Source of the DNA: HGM05190 sp964394205 | GTDB lineage: Bacteria; Bacteroidota; Bacteroidia; Bacteroidales; Muribaculaceae | Assembly (NCBI GenBank): GCA_964394205.1 | Contig: CAYMVS010000043.1 | Coordinates: 1 to 19,143, forward strand | Length of the DNA: 19,143 nt | Direction: 5' to 3' | In this document: positions 7,122 through 13,790 of the stretch, piece by piece | Layout of the letters: every line of letters begins with the position of its first letter | Position numbering within the stretch: the first letter of the stretch is position 1 | Translations under genes and position numbers: made by a program | The notes under the pieces: model-generated | Database searches by the model: none | What the model saw: only the letters and a program-made list of their open reading frames with translations | What the model was told of the DNA's origin: nothing

Positions 7122-8354
7122 TCAGGTATATCGACCGGCGGTCCATGTGAGATTTTTCTCCATGTTGCGCCGACTTTTGATGCGATAAGTCAAATTATAA
7201 AATGGATACCAAAGCATGAGCCAGGGTACACTGAATGTGAGCCGGCGGTAGAAAAGCGCGGCCGATGTCTTGCGGAAAGCAATCATCACCGGGATGCAAA
7301 GGAGCAGTGAAATGGCGGTGACAGCTATAACCGGATAAATCGAGGGGTAACCCAGCACGATGGCTGCTGTTGAAGCTATAAACCATACCCACCAGGCTAA
7401 CGAGGATATTGCCATGAGGTAGCGCGCGCCCGATCTGACAAAGCGGCCGGTAAACATAAATCGCAGTTTCTCAAAATAATGAGTGTAGTTGAGATCATCG
7501 CTCATCACCCGAACCACCGCCTCGGGGGCAAGCTGAACGCCTACGCGACGGCCGGCACGGGCCACATTGTTGATGAAGATGTCGTCGTCGCCGTATTTGA
7601 AATTGTGATGGGTCGAGAACCCTCGGTTGGCTGTAAAGACCTCTTTGCGGTACATCAGGTTGTTGCCGTCGGCACGATAGGGGAGACCATTGAGGGCCGC
7701 CGAGAGGTAGCTGACGGTTTGAAAGGTGGTGTCAAAAGCCGCTGTGCGTGACATCTCGGTGGTGACGGCATCGTTGGTCGGCGAGACTATCGAGTGGCCG
7801 ATGACGAGCTCGTCGCCCGAGGCAATTTTACTTGCCATTGTCCTCAGCCACAGGGGGGAGGTGGGGCGTATAGAGGCATTTGTCATCACAAGGGTATCAT
7901 AACGGGCCGCTTTGACGCCTATGGTGAGCGAGAGTTTTTTACGCGAGAGGTTGCGCGAGTTGGGAGGGGTGAATGTCATGTAAAGATTGCGGTAGCGCAG
8001 CTCGAGGTCGCTCAGTATTCCTTCAAGCTCGTTTCGGCTGCCGTCATTGACAACTATAACCTCCATTGGCGCCGGGTAGTCTTGTTCAAGTACAAGCGGG
8101 AGCATCTCGACAAGGCTCGCCGGGTCGGTGTCCATGTAGACGATTACCGATACCGAGGGCAGCGCCGCAGGCGACATCCGCTCAATCTCACCCGAGGCGA
8201 CAGCCTCGGCATCAAGCCGCGCGCCACGACGCACACGCGCCGCCATCGGCAGAAAATATATCAATATGTAAAGAGCCGCCACGAGGCAGACACCCAGTGA
8301 TACAAGCAATTGAGGGGAGAGTGGCAGTGACAATAGTGATTGTAGTGTCGGCAT
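7122..8354 (-). CDS. Membrane glycosyltransferase, family 2 (DXD not recognisable)
   Basis: A 410-residue protein with one N-terminal membrane helix (about 15-36), a GT-A glycosyltransferase domain (about 66-285) and two or three C-terminal helices (about 312-375). The GT2 signs are the start of the fold (PSVSVIVYMDTDPASL), the nucleotide-sugar aspartate block VIVVNDGS (99-106), the acceptor-side GYRADGNNLMYRK-like block (PYRADGNNLMYRKEVF) and GDDDIFINN (255-263). In most relatives the metal-binding DXD follows the LVMT strand as T-D-A-D. Here the same place reads TNAS (158-161), with both acidic residues gone, which may mean altered metal use or a weak enzyme. The protein probably builds a cell-envelope glycan, with unknown sugar. 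A good Bacteroidetes-type promoter lies just upstream, and the dipeptidase gene follows after 19 bases. Confidence 0.82.
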   Translation of the reverse strand: MPTLQSLLSLPLSPQLLVSLGVCLVAALYILIYFLPMAARVRRGARLDAEAVASGEIERMSPAALPSVSVIVYMDTDPASLVEMLPLVLEQDYPAPMEVIVVNDGSRNELEGILSDLELRYRNLYMTFTPPNSRNLSRKKLSLTIGVKAARYDTLVMTNASIRPTSPLWLRTMASKIASGDELVIGHSIVSPTNDAVTTEMSRTAAFDTTFQTVSYLSAALNGLPYRADGNNLMYRKEVFTANRGFSTHHNFKYGDDDIFINNVARAGRRVGVQLAPEAVVRVMSDDLNYTHYFEKLRFMFTGRFVRSGARYLMAISSLAWWVWFIASTAAIVLGYPSIYPVIAVTAISLLLCIPVMIAFRKTSAALFYRRLTFSVPWLMLWYPFYNLTYRIKSRRNMEKNLTWTAGRYT

Positions 8355-8379
8355 AAAGCTTTAGGGGTTTTTCAAACTG

Positions 8380-8411
8380 CAAAATTACAAATAATCTGTA
8401 GGCGGTGCAAT
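8380..8411 (-). promoter_or_regulatory. Putative promoter of the glycosyltransferase-dipeptidase unit
   Basis: On the minus strand a -7 box TAATTTTG (plus 8380-8387) is preceded by ATTG (plus 8408-8411), a one-mismatch -33 element, with a 20 base spacer. Predicted transcription start is near 8373, about 18 bases before the ATG at 8354. Confidence 0.5.
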
Positions 8412-8414
8412 AGA

Positions 8415-8433
8415 TTGCCGACCCCCTCGGCAA
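8415..8433 (-). terminator. Hairpin after the TPR gene
   Basis: TTGCCGA (8415-8421) and TCGGCAA (8427-8433) form a 7 bp stem around a CCCCC loop, about 30 bases after the TPR gene stop. On the minus strand it is followed by TCTATTG, a poor T run, so termination may be partial. It borders the -33 element of the next promoter. Confidence 0.4.
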
Positions 8434-8463
8434 GAATATTTATCAACACTTGCACCCGGTCGG

Positions 8464-8736
8464 TCAGGGATTGTAAAGTTGTCTGTCAAAGAATGACTCT
8501 ATGTCGCGGGCCTGCTCAAGAGCGCGCTCGGCGGGCCCTCCCGGCTCGAGGCGCGCCGATTTCAGGTAGTCGTCGGTTGCGGCCTTGCGGTTGCCTGTGC
8601 GCCAGTGGATTTTTCCCCTGAGAAAGAGCGCCTGAGCATTGTCAGGATCTTTCTCAAGCACTTTGTTGGCCAGTTTCATGGCCTCGTCAAAGGTATTGCA
8701 GCACAATAAATTTTTGATTTGTTGCAATTCATCCAT
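8464..8736 (-). CDS. Small TPR-repeat protein
   Basis: A 90-residue cytoplasmic protein with no signal peptide. It contains about two tetratricopeptide helix pairs. The clearest is roughly residues 34-67 (ALFLRGKIHWRTGNRKAATDDYLKSARLEP), preceded by a partial one (FDEAMKLANKVLEKDPDN). The C-terminus adds a helix rich in charge (AERALEQARDIESFFD). TPRs bind other proteins, but no partner is indicated: the glycosyltransferase gene downstream has its own promoter, and the gene upstream is divergent. Short TPR proteins starting MDEL are widespread in Bacteroidales and of unknown role. A near match to the -7 consensus (TTACTTTG on the minus strand) lies in the 65-base gap upstream. Confidence 0.8.
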   Translation of the reverse strand: MDELQQIKNLLCCNTFDEAMKLANKVLEKDPDNAQALFLRGKIHWRTGNRKAATDDYLKSARLEPGGPAERALEQARDIESFFDRQLYNP

Positions 8737-8746
8737 ATTTTTTTTC

Positions 8747-8754
8747 TAATTTTG
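8747..8754 (+). promoter_or_regulatory. Putative -7 box for the histidine phosphatase gene
   Basis: TAATTTTG matches TAnnTTTG and predicts transcription from about 8761, with a 41 base leader before the ATG at 8802. The nearest TTTG (8718-8721) is 25 bases upstream, a little long, and lies inside the start of the divergent TPR gene. Confidence 0.45.
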
Positions 8755-8801
8755 GACGTTATAACAAAGTAAATTATTTATTTAACGTGAAAATTTGAGA
8801 T

Positions 8802-10091
8802 ATGTTGCTGCAACGCTTGACAAAAAATATTAAAACCGTGCTGTCGGTTCTGACAGTACTGATGACCGTGGCCGGCGCCCGGGCTGCCGATCCGACTGCC
8901 ACTTCCTATTCATGGCAACAGTGTCAGGGCTCGTTGAGACCTTATGTGGAGCCTGGTGATTACACCTACCCCGACAGCCTGACGCCGGTGTTTATCAATC
9001 ATGTCGGGCGCCACGGGGCGCGTTTCCCGGCAGGATCGGGAACAACGGTCGGGCTTATAAAGGTGCTTGAGAGAGCCGACTCCCTCAAGACGATAACCCC
9101 GCTTGGACGGCAGATGCTCACGTTGGCACGTGAGGTGGTCAGACGCACTGCCGGGCAATGGGGCGCTCTTGACTCGCTTGGCATGGCAGAGCAGCGGGGC
9201 ATCGCCACGCGCATGTACCGACGGTTTGAAAAGCTGTTTGCCGGCTCGCGCGTCGATGCCCTCTCCTCCTACTCGCCCCGTTGCATCATGTCGATGTACT
9301 CTTTTACCCATCAGTTGTCGCGCATGAACAACAAGCTTGAGATTTTCACAAACTCGGGTCGACAGAACTCCTTGCTGATGAGGCCTTTTGATGTAGAGGC
9401 CGACTATAAGGAGTTTCGCGAGAGTGAGGCCTGGCGACCGGCCTACGATGATTACATCGGTAAAATGATACCGCTCACAGCCTTGCGCCGGCTCGTGGGG
9501 GAGGGCCTTGCCCTCACTGACGACGAGGCCAGGACTGCCGCTTTGAATGAATACTATGTGCTTGCCGGCATGGAGGCGATGTCGATGAGTGTCGATGCCT
9601 CAAAATTTTTGAATAAGGCTGAGCAAAACGCCCTTTGGAGTTGCTTTAACCTGCGTCAATATCTGCAGCGCACGGCCACGACCGTCTCTACCGTGCCGGC
9701 CGATATTGCCTCGCCTCTGCTCATTGACCTGATGAACTCCATTCAGGCGGTTGTCGACGGTTTGCCCTCGCCGGCGGTCAGACTGCGTTTCGGTCATGCC
9801 GAGACCTTGATGCCTCTGCTGTCGCTCATGCACCTGAAGGGGTGTTACTACATGACCAACTATTTTGACACGGTCGGGATGCACTGGCGCGACTTTGACG
9901 TGGTTCCCATGGCGGCCAATCTCCAGATGGTTCTGTTCCGCTCCAAAAAAGGGGCCTATTATATTTGTGTGTTTCACAATGAGGTGCCGGTACCGTTGAT
10001 TCCCGGTACCGACACCCTTTATGTGAAATGGGAGACGGCTCGCGATTACCTGAACCGGTGTGTTCCCATCTATTATCAGTTGGCTATGTGA
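8802..10091 (+). CDS. Secreted histidine phosphatase, MINPP/phytase-like
   Basis: A 429-residue exported enzyme of histidine phosphatase clade 2. A signal peptide covers about residues 1-28 (cleavage after ARA). The catalytic RHGARFP block is at 70-76, with H71 the residue that becomes phosphorylated. The proton-donor motif is HAE (332-334 in RFGHAETLMPLLSLM) rather than the HD of acid phosphatases. HAE is typical of multiple inositol polyphosphate phosphatases, including characterised Bacteroides enzymes that degrade phytate. The likely role is release of phosphate from inositol phosphates in the periplasm or outside the cell, although sugar phosphates remain possible substrates. It is transcribed alone: the TPR gene is divergent and cydB converges with a single base between stop codons. 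The ATG at 8802 is chosen because it starts the signal peptide. Confidence 0.88.
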   Translation: MLLQRLTKNIKTVLSVLTVLMTVAGARAADPTATSYSWQQCQGSLRPYVEPGDYTYPDSLTPVFINHVGRHGARFPAGSGTTVGLIKVLERADSLKTITPLGRQMLTLAREVVRRTAGQWGALDSLGMAEQRGIATRMYRRFEKLFAGSRVDALSSYSPRCIMSMYSFTHQLSRMNNKLEIFTNSGRQNSLLMRPFDVEADYKEFRESEAWRPAYDDYIGKMIPLTALRRLVGEGLALTDDEARTAALNEYYVLAGMEAMSMSVDASKFLNKAEQNALWSCFNLRQYLQRTATTVSTVPADIASPLLIDLMNSIQAVVDGLPSPAVRLRFGHAETLMPLLSLMHLKGCYYMTNYFDTVGMHWRDFDVVPMAANLQMVLFRSKKGAYYICVFHNEVPVPLIPGTDTLYVKWETARDYLNRCVPIYYQLAM

Positions 10092-10092
10092 T

Positions 10093-11214
10093 TTAACGGC
10101 GGTTCATGGCGCGCCAAACGGCGATGATGTACCACAGAACAAACGGTATGACAAGCGATACCCACGACATCACCTCGAGCGTGAATTGGCTCGACGAGCT
10201 GTTGTAGATGGTGAGCGACGACGCCGGGTCGGTCAGCGAGCGGTAGTAGGCCGTGTCGTTGTAACCGGCTATGAAAAAGAGCGCCAACACGACAAGCACG
10301 GTGCCGACACCGGCGGGCCAGATGGCGTGACGGCTGCAGCGCTCGATAAACGATCCCGCTGCAATACCTGCAAGCACGAGAACGACACCGATGAGCAGCA
10401 TCAGTCCGGCCCACCATATATCAATCAGGTTGTGGAAATATTTGTAGGGCACCTCGACAAAAGAGTGTGAACCCTCGACTGTGCCATTCTCCTCAACCAC
10501 CTCAAGGCCTGTCGACGTCAGCAGGACGGCGGCAAAGGCGAGAAACAGCACAACAAAAATCAAACCGTTGACGAGCACCCGGCGGCGGTTGATTTTGGCC
10601 ATCGCGTCGCCATCAATGTTGTTGAGAAAGTAGAGCGAGGCAAGAGTCCTGGCAAGCATGAGCACCATCACTCCAAGCAGCAGGTTGCGCCAGTCGGCTA
10701 TCGCTTCAAGACCATGGGTCGGTGCCCAGCGGGAGATGACGGGGGCTGAGGCGTCAAGAATATTGGTCTTGGTGACTGTGAACTCGCCGCCAAAGAAGAT
10801 TGTGCCGACAGCCACACCAAGCAGTATGCACCCGACCGACCCGTTGATAAACAGAAAGATGTCGTAGGTTCTGGTGCCTAAAAGATTGGCCGGTTTGCGC
10901 CGGTACTCATAGCTCACAGCCTGAATGACAAAGCTGAAAAGAATGAGCATCCACAACCAGTAGGCCCCGCCAAAGCTCGTGGAATAGAACAGTGGAAATG
11001 AGGCAAAGAAAGCTCCGCCAAACACCACGAGTGTCGTGAATGTCAGCTCCCATTTGCCGCCAATCGAGCTTATCTCGCTCTCAAGTTGACCGGCTATCTT
11101 GTTGCGGCCCAGAAGCATTGTCTGTCCACCTTGCACAAAAAGCATGAACACCAGCAGCGCGCCCAACACCGAGATGAGCAGCCACCAATATTGCTGTAAA
11201 CATTGCATTTCCAT
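10093..11214 (-). CDS. cydB: Cytochrome bd ubiquinol oxidase subunit II
   Basis: A 373-residue inner-membrane protein with about eight or nine helices and the usual CydB start (LQQYWWLLISVLGALLVFMLFVQGG). It is the second large subunit of the bd-type terminal oxidase, partnering CydA and stabilising its haems. The loop GRNKIAGQLESEISSIGGKWELTFTTLVVFGGAFFASFP is characteristic of the Bacteroidetes form. It begins 7 bases after the cydA stop, so both are made from one transcript in matching amounts. Its stop is one base from that of the convergent phosphatase gene and I see no terminator hairpin at the junction, so the cyd transcript probably runs into the antisense of its neighbour. The ATG at 11214 is favoured; a second ATG two codons in (11208) is possible. 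Confidence 0.96.
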   Translation of the reverse strand: MEMQCLQQYWWLLISVLGALLVFMLFVQGGQTMLLGRNKIAGQLESEISSIGGKWELTFTTLVVFGGAFFASFPLFYSTSFGGAYWLWMLILFSFVIQAVSYEYRRKPANLLGTRTYDIFLFINGSVGCILLGVAVGTIFFGGEFTVTKTNILDASAPVISRWAPTHGLEAIADWRNLLLGVMVLMLARTLASLYFLNNIDGDAMAKINRRRVLVNGLIFVVLFLAFAAVLLTSTGLEVVEENGTVEGSHSFVEVPYKYFHNLIDIWWAGLMLLIGVVLVLAGIAAGSFIERCSRHAIWPAGVGTVLVVLALFFIAGYNDTAYYRSLTDPASSLTIYNSSSSQFTLEVMSWVSLVIPFVLWYIIAVWRAMNRR

Positions 11215-11221
11215 GGTTCAA

Positions 11222-12793
11222 TTAATTAAGTGATTTGTAATCTTGTTTTGAGCCTTTTGAGATTTGTTTGAGCATGATTGAAACCTCGGCGGCAAGCAGA
11301 ATTGTAAACACGGCGGCAAAGAGCCAGAAGGTCAGTTGCACGGAGGCCACCGATATGCTTGATATAGCGGCCTTTGCGGGCATGATGTCCTGAATGATCC
11401 AGGGTTGACGGCCAACCTCGGCTACAATCCAGCCACACTGGGAGCAGACATAGACCACGGGTATCATCAGTATTCCGAGCCATTGCAGCCAACGGGCGTT
11501 CTCGATCAGGGAGCGGCGCTTGAAAGCGGCATACACCCCGACAAGAAGCACCAACAGCAGCAAGCCGCCGGCGAGAACCATGATGTGGAAAGAGTAGAAT
11601 GTCAGACCAACCGGCGGGACAGCCTCGGAAGGCGAGTTGAGGTAGCCGAAACCAAACGAGTCATAGGTTTGGTTGATGTCGGCACGGGCTTGGTTCATGG
11701 CCGCGGTGTCGCCCTCGGTCATCGCGGTGTCAAACCGTCGCAAGGCCTGGTGTGCCTCGAGCCCACGCTCGATGCGCTCGGCATAGCTGATGGTCTTGAG
11801 GGTGTCGCCTGTGGCCGTTATTTCCCGACCCTCGATGAGGTCGTTGATGCCCGGCACAAAAGAGTCTGGATTTCTGAAGTCAATGAGCAGCGACAACCCT
11901 TTGGGGATGGAGATGTCAAACAGATAGGGGTCGGCATCATTATCGGGTGTCTTGTCGGGGTTGAGAATACCGAAGGCCACAATCGACTGACCGCACGAGC
12001 CATCGTAAAGCCCCTCCATGGCGGCGAGTTTCATAGGCTGGCAGCGTGACACCTCGACGGCGCTGCCATGGCCGGTAAACATGGTGAGAAGCAAACCGAT
12101 AAGGCCAAAGGTGCCTCCAACTTTGATCGAGTCAACAGCCATGTCGGCATTGCGGCGCTTAAGCAGGAACCAGCTTGCCACGCCGACCACAAAGACACCG
12201 GCGAGAGCCCATCCGCTTGTGACCGCATGGAAAAACTTGTTGATGGCGACCGGCGACAATACGACGTCGGTGAAGTTGTCCATCACGTTTCTCATCTGTG
12301 CCGGGTCAAAAACCATCCCTGCGGGATATTGCATCCAGGCGTTGGCCACAAGAATCCACAGAGCCGAGATGGTGGCGCCTATGGCAGTTAGCCAGGTGGC
12401 GGTGAGGTGGAAGCCACGGCTCACCTTTTTCCATCCAAAAAACATCACGGCGATAAAAGTCGATTCCATAAAGAATGCAAAGAGACCCTCGATGGCAAGC
12501 GGCGCGCCAAAAATGTCGCCGACAAACCAGGAGTAGTTACTCCAGTTGGTGCCAAACTCAAACTCGAGGATAATACCGGTGGCCACACCAAGGGCAAAGT
12601 TGATGCCGAAGAGTGACATCCAGAATTTGGTGATGTTGAGCCACCGCTCAGAGCGGGTGCGGTAATAGATTGTCTCCATAATGGCGACAATCATGCCCAG
12701 GCCCAGAGTCAGCGGCACAAAAAGCCAGTGATACATCGCGGTCAGGGCAAACTGTGCTCTCGACCAGTCGACTACGCTCATCAAATCGTCCAT
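11222..12793 (-). CDS. cydA: Cytochrome bd ubiquinol oxidase subunit I
   Basis: A 523-residue haem-bearing subunit of cytochrome bd, which oxidises quinol and reduces oxygen to water. Visible key residues are H22 (AMYHWLFVPLTLG), H189 (KFFHAVTSGW) and M405 (FYSFHIM) as haem ligands, E102 and E110 on the proton path (AIEGLFAFFMEST), K255 and E260 in the quinol Q-loop (CQPMKLAAMEG) and the GRQPW signature (461-465). After the K/E pair, residues about 310-385 form a charged, helix-prone insert in the periplasmic Q-loop. In these anaerobes the enzyme allows oxygen scavenging and growth at nanomolar oxygen. The ATG at 12793 is chosen over an in-frame TTG two codons earlier; an ATG at 12781 (MSVVDWSRAQFALTA) is also possible. 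It lies 20 bases after the DUF4492 gene and 7 before cydB. Confidence 0.97.
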   Translation of the reverse strand: MDDLMSVVDWSRAQFALTAMYHWLFVPLTLGLGMIVAIMETIYYRTRSERWLNITKFWMSLFGINFALGVATGIILEFEFGTNWSNYSWFVGDIFGAPLAIEGLFAFFMESTFIAVMFFGWKKVSRGFHLTATWLTAIGATISALWILVANAWMQYPAGMVFDPAQMRNVMDNFTDVVLSPVAINKFFHAVTSGWALAGVFVVGVASWFLLKRRNADMAVDSIKVGGTFGLIGLLLTMFTGHGSAVEVSRCQPMKLAAMEGLYDGSCGQSIVAFGILNPDKTPDNDADPYLFDISIPKGLSLLIDFRNPDSFVPGINDLIEGREITATGDTLKTISYAERIERGLEAHQALRRFDTAMTEGDTAAMNQARADINQTYDSFGFGYLNSPSEAVPPVGLTFYSFHIMVLAGGLLLLVLLVGVYAAFKRRSLIENARWLQWLGILMIPVVYVCSQCGWIVAEVGRQPWIIQDIMPAKAAISSISVASVQLTFWLFAAVFTILLAAEVSIMLKQISKGSKQDYKSLN

Positions 12794-12813
12794 AAGCAAT
12801 AGGGTTTTATGTT

Positions 12814-13065
12814 TTAATTTGGGTTAGATGTCATTGAATGTCTCACAGCCTCGGCCCGCTCGCTGTCGCTGTTGTAGTCGCGCGAGAGAAGGTCGGGAAA
12901 AAAGAACAGCTTCATTATACCGAAGATGAAGATTAACTTGACGATAATCAACACCCACAGCTTTCGGCCAATAGTCATTGACCGGAAACCGTCGGCATAA
13001 AGGTCGACGACTCTCCACCAGAATGAACGTGGAGCGGGGGCGGGGTTGGTGTCTTCAGTAATCAT
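12814..13065 (-). CDS. DUF4492 one-helix membrane protein beside cydAB
   Basis: An 83-residue protein of the DUF4492 family. Residues 18-33 (WRVVDLYADGFRSMTIGR) form a conserved amphipathic stretch. One membrane helix follows (about 35-57, LWVLIIVKLIFIFGIMKLFFFP), then a short polar tail with several charges. The family is known in Bacteroidetes and Campylobacterota, usually directly upstream of cydA. That position, the small size and the single helix suggest an accessory or assembly subunit of cytochrome bd, comparable to CydX in proteobacteria but unrelated in sequence. This is an inference from context. Its ATG overlaps the stop of the SanA-like gene by 4 bases, and cydA starts 20 bases after its stop. 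Confidence 0.88.
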   Translation of the reverse strand: MITEDTNPAPAPRSFWWRVVDLYADGFRSMTIGRKLWVLIIVKLIFIFGIMKLFFFPDLLSRDYNSDSERAEAVRHSMTSNPN

Positions 13066-13727
13066 TGGGCTGGGATATTGATTTTTTCACCGAGAAAGTG
13101 AGGTTTGCGTCCGGTCAGGATGTCGAGCATCATTTTGTCACGAGCCAACCATTCGCGCAGTTTGTTTTTATAACGGGTCTTTCGCCCGGCTGAGAGCGGG
13201 GCGGCGATGGCGATCGCGTCAATTTCATTGTGTCGCGCGAGCCAGAGGGCACGGGCGCTGTGGTCGGCCTGAGATACGATTGTCATTGAGTCACATCCAA
13301 ATATTTTTTTTGCCCTCACAACCGAGTCGAGAGTGCGGAACCCTGCATAGTCACAAAAGATGCGTGATGCCGGCACCCCTAAGGCTATAAGCGAGTCTTT
13401 CATCGCTGTCGGCTCGTCATAACCGTGGCGATGGTTGTCGCCGCTTACTATCAGACAGTCGGTTTTGCCGCCATGATAGAGCCGGGCGGCAGTGAGGATG
13501 CGCTGCTTGAAATATGAGTTGGTGCGGTTATAGCGGTTAAGCGGGGATGTGCCGAGCACCATCGTGACATGCCGGTGAGGGATGCGGGCGATGTCGGTAT
13601 AGGTCAGATTGGAGCCATATCGGTCGACTGTCACATTAATTATAATAGTGACAACCAGAAACGCTGCCGCCAAAAGCATGGCGACAATCCTCAGGCGTTT
13701 GAGCAAAACTCGACGGGGCGTTTTCAT
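13062..13727 (-). CDS. SanA-like envelope protein (DUF218/YdcF superfamily)
   Basis: A 221-residue protein with one N-terminal membrane helix (about 13-32) and a periplasmic DUF218 domain. The SanA-type blocks are VLGTSP (57-62), a stretch YNRTNSYFKQRILTAARLY, IVSGDNHRHGYDEPTAM (93-109), DYAGFRTLDSVVRAK (126-140) and TIVSQADHSARALWLA (149-164). SanA in E. coli affects envelope permeability, including vancomycin exclusion at high temperature; the chemistry of the domain is not firmly known. The frame is open up to a TTG at 13787, but the ATG at 13727 is preferred. It gives the short basic N-terminus MKTPRR before the helix, and the predicted promoter at 13743-13775 would start transcription around 13736, after the TTG and after another ATG at 13754. 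Its stop overlaps the DUF4492 start by 4 bases, making it the first gene of the cyd unit. Confidence 0.85.
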   Translation of the reverse strand: MKTPRRVLLKRLRIVAMLLAAAFLVVTIIINVTVDRYGSNLTYTDIARIPHRHVTMVLGTSPLNRYNRTNSYFKQRILTAARLYHGGKTDCLIVSGDNHRHGYDEPTAMKDSLIALGVPASRIFCDYAGFRTLDSVVRAKKIFGCDSMTIVSQADHSARALWLARHNEIDAIAIAAPLSAGRKTRYKNKLREWLARDKMMLDILTGRKPHFLGEKINIPAQ

Positions 13728-13737
13728 GGCATATATT

Positions 13738-13771
13738 TTTGGCAAATATAACATTTTTTTATCTAATTTTG
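13738..13771 (+). promoter_or_regulatory. Promoter of the BASS transporter gene
   Basis: TTTG (13738-13741), a 22 base spacer and TAATTTTG (13764-13771) match the Bacteroidetes TTTG/TAnnTTTG consensus on the plus strand. Predicted transcription start is about 13778, leaving only a 12-14 base leader before the ATG at 13791. It physically overlaps the oppositely directed promoter. Confidence 0.65.
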
Positions 13772-13775
13772 CCAA
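13743..13775 (-). promoter_or_regulatory. Promoter of the sanA-DUF4492-cydAB unit
   Basis: On the minus strand TTGG (plus 13772-13775, one mismatch to TTTG), a 21 base spacer and TATATTTG (plus 13743-13750) match the same consensus. Transcription would start near 13736, about 9 bases before the ATG at 13727. Each promoter's -7 box lies in the other's spacer. Confidence 0.6.
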
Positions 13776-13790
13776 CAATTTCTGCAATCA

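Noticed and set aside
12794..12799. TTG start two codons upstream of the cydA ATG
   Set aside because: An ATG at 12793 follows immediately and fits the family; no reason to prefer TTG.
13728..13787. TTG start (13787) or ATG start (13754) for the SanA-like gene
   Set aside because: Both lie upstream of the predicted transcription start near 13736, and the ATG at 13727 gives a better short basic N-terminus before the membrane helix.
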